Of a DNA stretch of 64,000 bases, positions 1 through 9,049 are shown piece after piece. Every line of letters starts with the position of its first letter. Within the stretch, counting starts at the first letter, position 1. The position numbers and the translations under genes are program-made. The notes under the pieces are model-generated. The model was not told the origin of the DNA, searched no databases, and saw only the letters and a list, made by a program, of their open reading frames with translations. This DNA comes from Bradyrhizobium canariense. Lineage in GTDB: Bacteria; Pseudomonadota; Alphaproteobacteria; Rhizobiales; Xanthobacteraceae. The DNA is taken from NCBI RefSeq assembly GCF_018130465.1, contig NZ_JAFCKJ010000005.1, positions 334,687 through 398,686 of the forward strand. Direction: 5' to 3'.

Positions 1-549
1 CTCGATATAGAGTTCGGCGGCGCTCGCCGGCGTCTCCAGGCCGAGTGAAACCATCAGGGCCCGGCAGGTGCCGCCGTGGGCGACCGCGACGGTGTCGGTC
101 CGGAGCTGGTCGTACCAGGCGCGCACGCGGACCTGCACATCGGCGTAGGTCTCCCCGCCCGCGGGGCCCACCGTCCATTTGTCGGCGAGGCGCCTGGCGT
201 AGATTTCGGGGTCGGTCGCCTCGCTCTCGGCCAGCGTCAGCCCCTCCCAGGTGCCATAGCCGATCTCGCGCAGGCGGTCGTCGAGCGCGTAGTCCGTCAC
301 CGGCAGCTCGAGCCTGCCGCGCGCCAGTTCCATGGTCATGCGGGCGCGGCCAAGCGGGCTCGACACGTAGGGTAACCCGGCCTTGTCGCGGCCGTCGCGC
401 TTGAACAGATCGGCGAGAATGCCGCCGGCCTGCACGGCCTGACCGCGACCGCGCGCATTCAGCGGAATGTCCTTGGTGCCCTGAAGCCTCCCGAGCGCAT
501 TCCACTCGGTCTCGCCGTGGCGCAGATAATAGATCGTGGGCACGGGCAT
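1..549 (-). CDS. Histidine phosphatase family protein (phosphoglycerate mutase-like), partial
   Basis: The reading frame is open from an ATG at 549 to the left window edge (183 codons), so the C-terminus is missing. The N-terminus has the phosphohistidine motif LRHGETEWN at residues 7-15, and the second catalytic His lies in VAHGGTCRAL near residue 157. Both mark the histidine phosphatase superfamily, which removes or transfers phosphate through a phospho-His intermediate. The usual length is about 190-215 residues, so little is lost. The substrate cannot be told from the sequence: a phosphoglycerate mutase-like enzyme or a broad-specificity phosphatase is equally possible. It lies 14 bp downstream of fabI on the same strand and may be cotranscribed with it. 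Confidence 0.88.
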   Translation of the reverse strand, partial: MPVPTIYYLRHGETEWNALGRLQGTKDIPLNARGRGQAVQAGGILADLFKRDGRDKAGLPYVSSPLGRARMTMELARGRLELPVTDYALDDRLREIGYGTWEGLTLAESEATDPEIYARRLADKWTVGPAGGETYADVQVRVRAWYDQLRTDTVAVAHGGTCRALMVSLGLETPASAAELYIE

Positions 550-563
550 TCCAGATTCAGAAA

Positions 564-1379
564 CTAGTCCTTCCCACCGAACGAAATGTCCGGTGCGTCC
601 GGGCGCTTCATGCCGAGCACGTGATAGCCGGAATCGACGTGGTGCACCTCGCCGGTGACGCCGCGCGAGAGGTCGGACAGGAAATACAGCGCGCTGCCGC
701 CGACGTCTTCAGTGGTCACGTTGCGCCGCATCGGTGCGTTGGCCTCGTTCCACTTCAGGATATATCTGAAATCGCCGATGCCGGACGCCGCGAGCGTCTT
801 GATCGGCCCCGCCGAGATCGCGTTGACGCGGATGTTCTTCTCGCCGAGATCGGCGGCGAGATAACGCACGCTCGCTTCGAGCGCCGCTTTCGCGACGCCC
901 ATGACGTTGTAGTGCGGCATCCACTTCTCGGCGCCGTAATAGCTGAGCGTGATGAGCGAGCCGCCGTCGGTCATCAGCTTCTCGGCGCGCTGCGCCACAG
1001 CCGTGAACGAATAGCAGGAGATCAGCAAGGACTTCGAAAAATTCTCCTGCGTGGTGTCGACGTAGCGGCCGTCGAGCTGCTCGCCATAGGCGATCGCATG
1101 AACCAGGAAATCGATCTTGCCCCACTTCTCCTTCAGCACCGCGAAGGCCGCATCAATGGTCGCAGCATCGGTGACGTCGCAATGGCCGAGCACGAGCCCG
1201 CCGATCTCGGCGGCGAGCGGCTCGACGCGCTTCTTCAGCGCATCGCCCTGATAGGTGAAGGCGAGCTCGGCACCCGCGGCATGGCATGCCTTGGCAATGC
1301 CCCAGGCGATCGAGCGGTTGTTGGCAACGCCGAGAATGACCCCGCGCTTGCCCTGCATCAGACCTGAATTCTGCGCCAT
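564..1379 (-). CDS. fabI: Enoyl-[acyl-carrier-protein] reductase (NADH)
   Basis: This enzyme reduces trans-2-enoyl-ACP in the last step of each cycle of type II fatty-acid synthesis in the cytoplasm. The 271-residue product has the FabI-type nucleotide-binding start (GVILGVANNRSIAWGIAKA), and the catalytic stretch with Tyr, Met and Lys (YNVMGVAKAALEAS near residue 160) that marks the divergent short-chain reductase FabI. Length fits the family. The ATG at 1379 follows AGGAAA closely; a non-ATG extension of 15 residues is possible but has no homologous look. Alphaproteobacteria often carry two or more FabI paralogues, so essentiality is not implied. Confidence 0.95.
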   Translation of the reverse strand: MAQNSGLMQGKRGVILGVANNRSIAWGIAKACHAAGAELAFTYQGDALKKRVEPLAAEIGGLVLGHCDVTDAATIDAAFAVLKEKWGKIDFLVHAIAYGEQLDGRYVDTTQENFSKSLLISCYSFTAVAQRAEKLMTDGGSLITLSYYGAEKWMPHYNVMGVAKAALEASVRYLAADLGEKNIRVNAISAGPIKTLAASGIGDFRYILKWNEANAPMRRNVTTEDVGGSALYFLSDLSRGVTGEVHHVDSGYHVLGMKRPDAPDISFGGKD

Positions 1380-1552
1380 TTTCCTAACGTCCCGTCGAGC
1401 TCTCGGTAAGGTTTGGAGGTACACCAGCCCTCCGTTGCGGTACAGTCCTAATACGCGGCGTTAACGCTGTTTCGAGCGCCGGAATAGCCGTTCCGCTCGG
1501 GTGTTATCATCGTTGTGGCGCTCGCGCCGAACATCAGGACGTCAAGACCGCA

Positions 1553-2041
1553 ATGAGTGCGTTTCGCCAGAGTGTGGAAGCCATGATCCCGGCGTTGCGC
1601 CGCTACGCCCGCGCGCTCACGCGAGAGGCGGATGCGGCCGACGATCTGGTGCAGGATACGTTGGTGCGGGCGCTGCGTTCGGAGCGCCTGTTCCTCGGGG
1701 GCGACGTCAGGAGCTGGCTCTATACGATCCTGACCAACCTCAACAAGAACCGGCGGCGCTCGCTGGCACGGCGCCCGCAATTCATGCAGCTGACGGAGAA
1801 CAACCCGGATGCCAGCGGGACCGAAGCCGAAGGGCGCGATATCGAGAGGGCGCTGGCGACGCTCGTCGAGGAGCAACGCTCGGTGCTGCTCCTCGTGATG
1901 CTGGAGGGCATGAGCTATCGCGAGGTCGCCGACATCCAGGGTGTGCCGATCGGCACCGTGATGTCGCGCCTGGCACGCGCCCGCGCCCACGTTAAAGCCT
2001 CGCTGGAGGGTGAGCGCCCGGCGCTCAGGCGGGTGAAATGA
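1553..2041 (+). CDS. ECF-family RNA polymerase sigma factor
   Basis: The 162-residue protein has the two-domain extracytoplasmic-function sigma layout. Region 2 covers about residues 10-75 (RRYARALTREADAADDLVQDTLVRAL, then the DVRSWLYTILTN core), and region 4 covers about residues 100-150 with a helix-turn-helix (MSYREVADIQGVPIGTVMSRLARAR). It would direct RNA polymerase to a small regulon. The gene is followed 106 bp later by a membrane anti-sigma factor, so its activity is probably held down until a signal releases it. It is not of the EcfG (general stress) type by length or motif. The signal and targets are unknown. Confidence 0.92.
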   Translation: MSAFRQSVEAMIPALRRYARALTREADAADDLVQDTLVRALRSERLFLGGDVRSWLYTILTNLNKNRRRSLARRPQFMQLTENNPDASGTEAEGRDIERALATLVEEQRSVLLLVMLEGMSYREVADIQGVPIGTVMSRLARARAHVKASLEGERPALRRVK

Positions 2042-2147
2042 TGGCAGGGTTGATGCATCGCGCCCGTCGTTTCCACTGCATGGCGTGGGAAGCGGCGCAG
2101 TTGAACCACGAAGAACATTTTGGGCCGCAGAGCCAGAGACGACCGAT

Positions 2148-2918
2148 ATGAACGACCGCAAGATCCCAGTGACCGAGGACGAACTGCACGCCTATGTCGA
2201 CGGCGAGCTGCCGGCCGAGCGCCGCGCCGACGTCGAGGCCTGGCTTGCCGCGCAGCCTGAGGATGGCGAGCGCGTGCAGTCCTGGCGCGCCATGGCCGAG
2301 ATGCTGCACGCCCGCTACGATTCCGTCGCCCAGGAGCCGGTGCCGGCGCGGCTGGAGCTCGAGCGGCTCGAGCGCCGCCCGCGGCACTGGCTCTATGGCG
2401 CCGCCGCGGCGGTGCTGGTTGCCTTCGTCGCCGGCGGCACCGCTGGCTGGCTGGCGCATGGCGCCGCCAATGCCCCCTCCACCTTCCAAAACTTCACGAC
2501 GGACGCGCTCGACGCCCACCGCCTCTATGTCGTCGAGGTTCGCCACCCCGTCGAGGTCGGCGGCAACGAGCGCGACCACCTCCAGGCCTGGTTGACCAGG
2601 CGCTGCGGCTGGACCGTGTTTGCTCCGAACCTGGAGACGAGTGGACTAAAGCTCGTCGGCGGCCGGCTCTTGCCCGGGCCGAACGGCCCGGCGTCGTTCC
2701 TGATGTATGAGGGCGCCTCGGGCGAGCGGTACACGATCTACACCGCCAAGACCGAGAACGGCGCGACGCAGATGCGCTACGCCAGGACGGACAAGGACGG
2801 GGCGCTGTTCTGGGCCGAGCGCGGCGTCGGCTACGTCGTCAGCGGTGGCGGCGACCGGGACCGGCTGACCAAAGTGGCGCAAGCGGTCTACGACCAGGCA
2901 GAGAAAAACGGCACCTAG
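2148..2918 (+). CDS. Transmembrane anti-sigma factor
   Basis: The 256-residue product begins with a cytoplasmic segment containing the anti-sigma signature ELHAYVDGELPAERRADVEAWLA (residues 12-34), followed by one hydrophobic segment (about residues 84-106, rich in Ala/Val/Gly) and a periplasmic C-terminal domain. This matches inner-membrane anti-sigma factors paired with ECF sigmas. No HxxxCxxC zinc motif is present in the N-terminal part, so it is not a ZAS-type redox sensor. The ATG at 2148 is used because the homologous protein start (MNDRKIPVTEDEL) begins there. It is cotranscribed with the sigma gene upstream; release is presumably by regulated proteolysis or a conformational signal. 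Confidence 0.88.
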   Translation: MNDRKIPVTEDELHAYVDGELPAERRADVEAWLAAQPEDGERVQSWRAMAEMLHARYDSVAQEPVPARLELERLERRPRHWLYGAAAAVLVAFVAGGTAGWLAHGAANAPSTFQNFTTDALDAHRLYVVEVRHPVEVGGNERDHLQAWLTRRCGWTVFAPNLETSGLKLVGGRLLPGPNGPASFLMYEGASGERYTIYTAKTENGATQMRYARTDKDGALFWAERGVGYVVSGGGDRDRLTKVAQAVYDQAEKNGT

Positions 2919-3327
2919 ACACCACGCAAGCGCGGTGCCTCGATTCCGACATTGAAAATTTGGAATGAAGACATCGGCGCGTCTCATTATCGCACCGGAT
3001 GATCACGCGAAAATGAGCAGCGTTCGATCCGCCGATCGACGCGGGCGGCCTCGATTGGGGTTTTTGGTACCGCGCTGGTCCCCCTCTCGAGGCCGCACCT
3101 TTTTATCGGCTGCCCCGCCGGACAGCCGACACGTCGAGCACGTGAGCCAAGAAGGGCTACCACGCCTCAGGCATATGATGAGCATCATCTCGATGGATGA
3201 CGCTCTCAGTCTTTAGGAGAACCCCTTCAGCTGCCGATCTCGCCTTAAAGCGCGATGGATCGCGCTTTAGCTCTTGTTTGCGCATGATCTTTTCGGAAAA
3301 CCGCTACACACTTTTCCGGATCATGCG
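2919..3327. other. Intergenic region without a recognisable gene
   Basis: This 409-bp gap lies between the anti-sigma gene and the DnaJ-like gene, which converge on it. A frame of 83 codons on the plus strand (2965-3216) has no Shine-Dalgarno sequence and no recognisable motif, so I do not call it. The right end carries two palindromes listed separately. Confidence 0.6.
3246..3327. repeat. Double palindrome, interspersed repeat family A
   Basis: A perfect 11-bp inverted repeat (TAAAGCGCGAT, 3246-3256 and 3259-3269) is followed by a second palindrome with arms CGCATGATC and GATCATGCG (3281-3289 and 3319-3327) and inner arms GGAAAA/TTTTCC. It ends at the base before the stop codon of the DnaJ-like gene and could work as a terminator for both converging genes. 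The second half is repeated in altered form at 5573-5642, and a decayed piece lies near 22500. Confidence 0.8.
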
Positions 3328-4290
3328 TTAGCCAAGCCCGCTACGTGGATTGTAGGGGTGTTGGTCCCGCCACTTCTCCATCAATGCTTCAAGCTCGGCG
3401 TCGTTCCCGTCCGGTAGCATAATCCTGATGGTGACGAAGAGATCCCCGGTTCCGCCAGCTTTTGGCAATCCTTTGCCCTTGAGGCGGAAGGTCCGGCCGC
3501 TGGAGGTGTTTTTCGGGACCGAAAGCTCCACGGCATTGCCGAGGGTGGGCACGCGGACCTTGCCGCCAAGCACCGCCTCATAAAGCGTGACCGGCAGGTC
3601 GATCCTGAGATCGGCGCCCTCGATCTTGAAAAAAGAGTGCGGTGCAACGGTGATCGTGATCAGGAGATCGCCGGGTGGATGGCCCTGCGCGGTCTCGCCC
3701 TGCCCCTTCAGCCGGATCTGCTGGCCGCTGACGACGCCGACCGGAATCTTGACGTTGAGTTCCTTGCCTGTCGGCAGCCGGACGCGCTTCTCCCCGCCCT
3801 GCACCGACTCTTCCAGCGAGACAGTCATGGCGACGTTCAGGTCGAGATCAACCCCGATCCCGCCGGTGTCGAATTCGAACTGCCCGGCGCCGCCGGCCCC
3901 GGGCCGCGGACGCTGTCCACCGCCGAACATGCTGTTGAGGATATCCTCGAACGCGCCGCCACCCTGACCAGGGCCTGCGCCGCCACCGCGGAACGTATAG
4001 CTCTCGAACCCGCCAGGACCGGCGCGACCGCGCGGCCCGCCGCCGCCCGGAAAACCCTGAAAGCGCGGCTTGCCGTCGGCGTCGATCTCGCCGCGGTCGA
4101 ACTGCTTGCGCTTGTCCTCGTCGCCGATGATCTCGTTCGCCGAATTGATCTCGGAGAATCGCTCGGCGGCCTTCGGGTCGTCCTTGTTGCTGTCGGGATG
4201 ATGCTTCTTGGCAAGCTTGCGATAGGCGCTCTTGATCGCGGCAGCGTTGGCGCTCCGCGGCACCCCCAAGACCTCATAGGGGTCGCGCAT
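3328..4290 (-). CDS. DnaJ C-terminal-domain co-chaperone (CbpA-like)
   Basis: This is a 320-residue J-domain protein. Residues 1-65 form the J domain with the essential HPD motif (KKHHPDSNK) that stimulates the Hsp70 ATPase. Residues about 70-130 are a Gly/Phe-rich linker, and the rest is the DnaJ C-terminal substrate-binding domain ([21 protein letters not shown], then [19 protein letters not shown]). The four CxxCxGxG zinc repeats of true DnaJ are absent, so it is a type II co-chaperone of the CbpA class. The start ATG follows GGAGACG. It is a single transcription unit; the partner DnaK is not in the window. Confidence 0.93.
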   Translation of the reverse strand: MRDPYEVLGVPRSANAAAIKSAYRKLAKKHHPDSNKDDPKAAERFSEINSANEIIGDEDKRKQFDRGEIDADGKPRFQGFPGGGGPRGRAGPGGFESYTFRGGGAGPGQGGGAFEDILNSMFGGGQRPRPGAGGAGQFEFDTGGIGVDLDLNVAMTVSLEESVQGGEKRVRLPTGKELNVKIPVGVVSGQQIRLKGQGETAQGHPPGDLLITITVAPHSFFKIEGADLRIDLPVTLYEAVLGGKVRVPTLGNAVELSVPKNTSSGRTFRLKGKGLPKAGGTGDLFVTIRIMLPDGNDAELEALMEKWRDQHPYNPRSGLG

Positions 4291-4399
4291 CCGTCACGTC
4301 TCCTTCAAGAAATTGAATTGTTCAAAGGGCTCCCCGCCCCACCTGAGCCTCATGTGGGGGGTGAGTGGCATTTTTGCAACTAGCCTGGTGAAGCGATTC

Positions 4400-4807
4400 C
4401 TAGCTCCGCCACGGCTTTAGCGTATGAATCTCCCAACTGCCACGGGTGCTTTGGCAGCCGGCGCCCTGGAGCCAGCTTTCGGTGCTGCCGTTGACGTAGC
4501 TCGCCAGGAAGTCGCGGCACTTGCGGCCGTCCTCGGCGGCATAGGATTGCGCGATCGGCGTGACCGAACCGCGCGCCCCGGTTTCCGGATTCTCCCAATG
4601 CTGGCTGGAATCCTTGTCGTTCTTGCTGAGGACGTCGGAGGCGGCGTTGCGGGCGAAGGCGAGATCGGTCTCGGTCGGGGCCGACGCCTTGGCCTGCATT
4701 GCGATCGAGCCGGTGAGGTCGTTGTCGTCGGCCTTGGCGTAGGCACTCTTGTCATTCCGGGAAAAGCTGCAACCGCCGGTGCCGAGCCCGATCAGAATGA
4801 TCGTCAT
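4400..4807 (-). CDS. Putative outer-membrane lipoprotein, RT0821/Lpp0805 surface-protein family
   Basis: The product ends with the pattern of the 17-kDa-antigen-like RT0821/Lpp0805 family: a Trp in SQHWENPETGARGSVTPI, conserved Cys pairs (GRKCRDF, GAGCQSTRGSWEI) and a short C-terminal tail. Near the N-terminus the lipobox-like LGTGGC suggests a signal peptidase II site and a lipid anchor. The start is uncertain. ATG 4807 gives a very short signal sequence of 135 residues total; a TTG at 4879 would add 24 residues but has no clear ribosome site. It is divergent from pdxH, so promoters for both probably share the 4808-4920 gap. The function of the family is unknown. Confidence 0.75.
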   Translation of the reverse strand: MTIILIGLGTGGCSFSRNDKSAYAKADDNDLTGSIAMQAKASAPTETDLAFARNAASDVLSKNDKDSSQHWENPETGARGSVTPIAQSYAAEDGRKCRDFLASYVNGSTESWLQGAGCQSTRGSWEIHTLKPWRS

Positions 4808-4920
4808 GACGACGCCGGACGGCCGGATCGCGGATAGGCCAACGCGTCCCCATACCCTATATAGGGCGGTAGCGGACAACAACGCGTTTTGGACCGCGGG
4901 ACGCAACTCGGACTCCAGAC

Positions 4921-5562
4921 ATGACCGACACGACCTCGATGAAACACCAGACACCCTTAACATCCGGTGATTTCACCGCCGCCGACGAGCCTTTTGCGCT
5001 GTTCGAGGCCTGGCTGAACGAGGCGATCAAGAGCGAGCCGAACGATCCGAACGCCATGGCGCTCGCAACCGTCGATCCCGACGGCCTGCCGGATGTGCGC
5101 ATGGTGCTGATGAAGGGCTTCGATACCGAGGGTTTCGTCTTCTACAGCCACATCGCCAGCCAGAAGGGCCGCGAACTCGCCGCAAATCCTAAGGCGGCGT
5201 TACTTTTTCACTGGAAGTCGCTGCGCCGTCAGGTCCGCATCCGCGGCAACGTGACGCCGGTGACCGAGGCCGAGGCCGACGCCTATTTCGCCACCCGCCC
5301 GAAGCAGGCGCAGATCGGCGCCTGGGCGAGCAAGCAGTCGCAAGAGCTCGAGAGCCGCTTCGCCTTCGAGCAGGCGATCGCCAAGGTCGCCGCCAAGCAC
5401 ATCATCGGCGAGGTGCCGCGTCCGCCGGGCTGGAGCGGCTGGCGTATCACGCCGTCGCGTATCGAGTTCTGGCACGACCGCCCATTCCGCCTGCACGACC
5501 GCATCGAATTTCGCCGTGACGCGGCCGGCCAGAAATGGTCCAAGACGCGGATGTATCCCTAG
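4921..5562 (+). CDS. pdxH: Pyridoxamine/pyridoxine 5'-phosphate oxidase
   Basis: This FMN enzyme oxidises pyridoxine or pyridoxamine 5'-phosphate to pyridoxal 5'-phosphate, the last step of vitamin B6 salvage. The 213-residue length matches the family. Visible signatures are [24 protein letters not shown] (FMN domain), [14 protein letters not shown], and the C-terminal dimerisation domain [27 protein letters not shown] ending in RMYP. A second ATG six codons in would also fit. It stands alone, divergent from a lipoprotein gene. Confidence 0.96.
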   Translation: MTDTTSMKHQTPLTSGDFTAADEPFALFEAWLNEAIKSEPNDPNAMALATVDPDGLPDVRMVLMKGFDTEGFVFYSHIASQKGRELAANPKAALLFHWKSLRRQVRIRGNVTPVTEAEADAYFATRPKQAQIGAWASKQSQELESRFAFEQAIAKVAAKHIIGEVPRPPGWSGWRITPSRIEFWHDRPFRLHDRIEFRRDAAGQKWSKTRMYP

Positions 5563-5572
5563 TATTTTGTTT

Positions 5573-5642
5573 GAGCATGATCTGTTCGGAAAACCGCTGC
5601 ACACTTTGCGCTAACGCAGCCCTCCGGGTCCGGATCATGCTC
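5573..5642. repeat. Interspersed palindrome, family A copy 2
   Basis: Outer arms GAGCATGATC (5573-5582) and GATCATGCTC (5633-5642) are exact inverted repeats, with TCGGAAAACCGC following the left arm as in the copy at 3281. It lies between pdxH and the SDR gene and may act as a terminator or a REP-like element. Confidence 0.8.
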
Positions 5643-5659
5643 CAACCTGAAAGACCTTC

Positions 5660-6412
5660 ATGCCGCAGTCTTCCAACGCGCCGCGCCGCACGCTGCTCCT
5701 GACCGGAGCCAGCCGCGGCATCGGCCACGCGACCGTCATCCGATTTTCCTCGGCCGGCTGGCGCGTCATCACCTGCTCGCGGCATCCGTTCCCGGAGGAT
5801 TGTCCCTGGGATGCGGGCCCCGAGGACCATATCCAGGTCGACCTCGCCACCCCCGCCGATACCACGCGCGCGATCTCCGACATCCGCGACCGCCTCGAAG
5901 GCGGTATGCTGCATGCGCTCGTCAACAATGCCGCGATCTCGCCGAAGGGGCCCGGCGGCTCCAGGCTCGGCTCGATCGACACCGACCTCGACACCTGGAC
6001 GCACGTGTTCAACGTCAACTTCTTCGCTCCGATCATGATGGCGCGCGGGCTGATCGAGGAACTGAAGACGGCCAAGGGATCGGTGGTCAACGTCACCTCG
6101 ATCGCGGGCTCGCGCGTGCATCCCTTCGCGGGCGCCGCCTACGCCACCTCGAAGGCCGCGCTGGCATCCCTGACGCGCGAGATGGCCTCCGACTTCGGCC
6201 GCGTCGGCGTGCGCGTCAACGCGATCGCGCCGGGCGAGATCGACACCGCGATCCTGTCGCCGGGCACCGAGAAGATCGTCGACCAGCAGATCCCGATGCA
6301 CCGGCTCGGCACGCCCGACGAGGTCGCCAAGATCATCTACGTGCTGTGCACGGACACCTCGTCCTACGTCAACGGCGCCGAGATCCACATCAACGGCGGC
6401 CAGCACGTGTAG
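5660..6412 (+). CDS. SDR-family NAD(P)-dependent oxidoreductase
   Basis: The 250-residue protein has the classical short-chain dehydrogenase layout: the cofactor motif TGASRGIG (residues 15-22), the NNAA-type motif (VNNAAIS), the catalytic Ser in VNVTSIAGSRV and the YxxxK pair in YATSKAALASL. The C-terminus has the usual VNAIAPGEIDTAI and INGG sequences. This class reduces or oxidises alcohol/ketone groups; the substrate cannot be inferred. It is flanked by two interspersed palindromes and has no operon partner. Confidence 0.92.
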   Translation: MPQSSNAPRRTLLLTGASRGIGHATVIRFSSAGWRVITCSRHPFPEDCPWDAGPEDHIQVDLATPADTTRAISDIRDRLEGGMLHALVNNAAISPKGPGGSRLGSIDTDLDTWTHVFNVNFFAPIMMARGLIEELKTAKGSVVNVTSIAGSRVHPFAGAAYATSKAALASLTREMASDFGRVGVRVNAIAPGEIDTAILSPGTEKIVDQQIPMHRLGTPDEVAKIIYVLCTDTSSYVNGAEIHINGGQHV

Positions 6413-6420
6413 GCTACCTC

Positions 6421-6506
6421 GTCATTGCGAGCGCAAGCGAAGCAATCCAGACCGCCTCGATGGAGACAGTCTGGATTGCTTCGTCGCGAGAGCTCCTCGC
6501 AATGAC
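6421..6506. repeat. Interspersed palindrome, family B
   Basis: Arms GTCATTGCGA (6421-6430) and TCGCAATGAC (6497-6506) are perfect inverted repeats, with a second inner pair GAAGCAATCCAGAC / GTCTGGATTGCTTC. A long cruciform or RNA hairpin is expected. It begins 9 bp after the SDR stop codon and may act as its terminator. Confidence 0.85.
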
Positions 6507-6587
6507 GATGTTGGAAACAACGCCGGGGAAGCAAGGCGATCCAGACAACGCCGCCGCAAGACCTGGATCGCCCTTGGCTTCCGTTCC

Positions 6588-6806
6588 TCAATCGAGTCGA
6601 ATCCGACGTGACCTCTCGCGTGGCTGCGGAGCGGCCGTGCTGATTGCAGTCGAGCAGTCGTCGTCGTTCTCGCCGTCGAGCAGCGGAGCACCACAGTGCC
6701 GGCACATGCGTGCCGACATCGACGACGCCTTGCCGCTCGCCAGGACCTGACGATAGTTCGCCAGATCGATGACGTTGCGGGGCGACGTTATGTGTTTTTC
6801 AACCAT
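6588..6806 (-). CDS. Small conserved protein with a CxxC knuckle
   Basis: A 72-residue hydrophilic protein of unknown function. It starts MVEKHITSPRNVIDLANYRQ and has CRHCGAPLLDGENDDDCS around residues 35-52, with Cys-x2-Cys and a third Cys that could bind zinc. The ATG is preceded by GAGGAAC at good spacing, and the frame has the codon bias of its neighbours. It is probably a real small gene of the Bradyrhizobium type. The upstream 186 bp to corA hold no other gene. Confidence 0.7.
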   Translation of the reverse strand: MVEKHITSPRNVIDLANYRQVLASGKASSMSARMCRHCGAPLLDGENDDDCSTAISTAAPQPRERSRRIRLD

Positions 6807-6992
6807 GGCTGTTCCTCGCGGCTAACACTCTGCTTATCGCAGACAAGTTTCGCGCAAACGTTCAGCCCACCGCTCAAATTTTACCGGAGGAATTGGGGCG
6901 GCGAGCACACATCGCCGTGCGGCCGCAATCCCGCTCTATTCTGCGACACCCGACGCCGTGTCTCTGCGTCCGGCGTAAGGTCTCGGTAGCTA

Positions 6993-7970
6993 TTACAGCC
7001 ACTTCTTCCACTTGAAGATCCAGTACGGAACGATCGCCGCGATCAGCATCAGCACCAGCGCGAACGGATAGCCGTGCGCCCATTCGAGTTCCGGCATCGC
7101 CTTGAAGTTCATGCCGTAGATCGAGGCGATCAGCGTCGGCGGCATCAGGACAACGGCCATGACCGAAAACAGCTTGATGATGTTGTTCTGCTCGAGATTG
7201 ACGACGCCGAGCATGGCGTCGAGCACGAAGGTGATCTTGCTGGAGAGATAGGAGGCGTGGTCGGTCAGCGAGACGACGTCGCGCTGCATGGTCTTGAGCT
7301 GCTCGCGCATGTCCTTCGACCATTTCACGCCTTCCACCACCGCCGAGAGGAAGGCGACGACACGGCCGATCGAGACCAGACTCTCGCGAACCTTCGAGGT
7401 CAGATCGCCCTTGCGGCCGATCGAGATCAGGATCTGGGAATATTGCTTGGCGTGGCCATGGCGCTCGCTCTCTGGCTCGAAGATGTCGTGGGAGACCTGG
7501 TCGATGTCGGCGCCGCATTTCTCCAGAATGTCGGCGCAGCGATCGATCACCGCGTCGAGAAGTTCCACCAGCACCATCTCCCCGGTGATCGTGGGCGCGC
7601 ACGAACGGGCCAGCTTGGCCTCGACCAGAGCGAACGGCTTCGGCAGGTCGTAACGCACCGTCACCAGACGGTGGTCGCCCAGAATGAAGGTCACCGCCGT
7701 GGTCCGGGGCATGTCGGTATCGGAGTGGCACATCAGCGTCGCAGTCATGTAGCGCGCGCTGTTTTCGATATAGAGGCGGCTGGAGATCTCGATCTCCTGC
7801 ATGTCTTCCCGGGTCGGAATGGCGATGCCCGCCAGCCGCTCAACCGCCTTGTCCTCGGCCGCGGTCGGGGTGACCAGGTCGATCCAGACCGCGTTCTCCG
7901 GCAACGCCGCAAGATCCTCGACCACGGCCTTCTTGAGGGCGCCCTCGGAGGGAACGAACACAGAAAACAT
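6993..7970 (-). CDS. corA: CorA-family magnesium/divalent cation transporter
   Basis: The protein forms a pentameric channel for Mg2+ (sometimes Co2+ or Ni2+) in the inner membrane. The 325-residue product has a long acidic and helical cytoplasmic domain, and two C-terminal membrane helices: the first ends with the signature YGMNF, which forms the selectivity filter, and the second (about 20 hydrophobic residues) is followed by the basic tail KWKKWL. I chose the ATG at 7970, preceded by GGAG with 6-nt spacing; a TTG two codons earlier lacks support. It is a single transcription unit. Confidence 0.94.
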   Translation of the reverse strand: MFSVFVPSEGALKKAVVEDLAALPENAVWIDLVTPTAAEDKAVERLAGIAIPTREDMQEIEISSRLYIENSARYMTATLMCHSDTDMPRTTAVTFILGDHRLVTVRYDLPKPFALVEAKLARSCAPTITGEMVLVELLDAVIDRCADILEKCGADIDQVSHDIFEPESERHGHAKQYSQILISIGRKGDLTSKVRESLVSIGRVVAFLSAVVEGVKWSKDMREQLKTMQRDVVSLTDHASYLSSKITFVLDAMLGVVNLEQNNIIKLFSVMAVVLMPPTLIASIYGMNFKAMPELEWAHGYPFALVLMLIAAIVPYWIFKWKKWL

Positions 7971-8308
7971 GCACAACTCCAGCAGGGGCCTGCGACAGAC
8001 TGACAGCCCTTAGCGCGATTCTGACAAGTTCAAGATGACAAGCACATTAACGGAGCGTTTGCATTTGTGGCGGCGCCGTGGCTCAACTGTGGCACGGAAT
8101 CGACACATTCGCCCACCATTGCCCAGAAACCGTCTCTGGCCCGCAAAACTTGCGGCAGAAAAGCCACAGGTAAGGTCTTGCAGCGCGGGAAAAGCTTCGA
8201 AACGCTGGAATTGTGGCAGATTTCAACGATAATGGAGCCAACGGAATCGTGGAATTTGGGCTTGCTCAAGCCCCACGAAAGCTTGTTGTTGTCGATTGGA
8301 ACCAAATC
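7971..8308. other. Divergent intergenic region
   Basis: This 338-bp gap separates the divergent corA and L,D-transpeptidase genes. It must hold promoters for both, but I see no clear operator, riboswitch or small gene. In-frame sequence upstream of 8309 is open to 8213 but is low in motif content and is not needed for the lipoprotein signal. Confidence 0.5.
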
Positions 8309-8995
8309 ATGTCGTCGCTGAAAGTTACGCTGGGTATTTTGGCCGCTGGCCTGATGCTGTCGGGCTGCATGCAGGCCACGCATTTTGAAGCGACCGACAC
8401 CAAGGCCTTCAAGCCGAAGGACAAGGAACTCCTTGCCAAGGTTCGGTACGAGAACACCCCGGTCGCAGAGCCGTTCCGCCGCGCCATCGTCGACTATCAC
8501 CGCAAGGAATCGCCGGGCTCGATCGTGGTCGATTCCGACAACCATTACCTTTACTGGGTGATGGATGGCGGCAAGGCGATCCGCTACGGCATCACCGTCG
8601 GCGAAGAGGCCATGGCCTGGTCCGGCATCGCCAAGGTCGGCAGCATGACCGAATGGCCGGCCTGGCATCCGACCCCCGGCGAGATTTCGCGCCTGGGCGT
8701 GCCCACCTTCGTCGCGCCCGGTCCGGACAATCCGATGGGCTCCCGCGCGATGTATCTCTATTCGGGCGGCAAGGACACGCTGTTCCGCATTCACGGCACC
8801 AATCAGCCGGAATACATCGGCGCATCGATCTCGTCGGGCTGCATCCGCCTGACCAACGAGGACGCGATCGATCTCTATGGCCGCGTCAAGGTCGGCACCA
8901 TCGTCGTGGTGCTCGAGCCGAAGCATGGCGATTCGCCCTACAATTCTCGCCTCGCACTCGGCGGCAGCCAAACCGGCCAGGCGGGCAGCTACTGA
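8309..8995 (+). CDS. L,D-transpeptidase (ErfK/YbiS/YcfS/YnhG family) lipoprotein
   Basis: The enzyme makes 3-3 peptidoglycan cross-links or attaches proteins to peptidoglycan in the periplasm. The 228-residue product has a lipoprotein signal (hydrophobic segment then LSGC, residues 14-17). The YkuD catalytic core has the His in FRIHGTNQPEYIG and the Cys in SSGCIRLTNEDAIDLYGRV. This SxGCxR motif is diagnostic. The ATG at 8309 gives a clean lipoprotein signal; earlier in-frame starts do not. An intrinsic terminator follows. Confidence 0.93.
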   Translation: MSSLKVTLGILAAGLMLSGCMQATHFEATDTKAFKPKDKELLAKVRYENTPVAEPFRRAIVDYHRKESPGSIVVDSDNHYLYWVMDGGKAIRYGITVGEEAMAWSGIAKVGSMTEWPAWHPTPGEISRLGVPTFVAPGPDNPMGSRAMYLYSGGKDTLFRIHGTNQPEYIGASISSGCIRLTNEDAIDLYGRVKVGTIVVVLEPKHGDSPYNSRLALGGSQTGQAGSY

Positions 8996-9020
8996 TCCCC
9001 TCCTGATCGCTCTGAGATTC

Positions 9021-9049
9021 AAAAGCGCCGGTTTCACCGGCGCTTTTTT
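9021..9049 (+). terminator. Rho-independent terminator after the L,D-transpeptidase gene
   Basis: A 12-bp stem, AAAAGCGCCGGT with its inverse, separated by TTC, is followed by a T tract. It overlaps the last codons of the converging extensin-like gene; its symmetry means it could serve both directions. Confidence 0.9.

Noticed and set aside
2965-3216. Possible 83-residue gene
   Set aside because: No ribosome site, unusual composition and no neighbour support.
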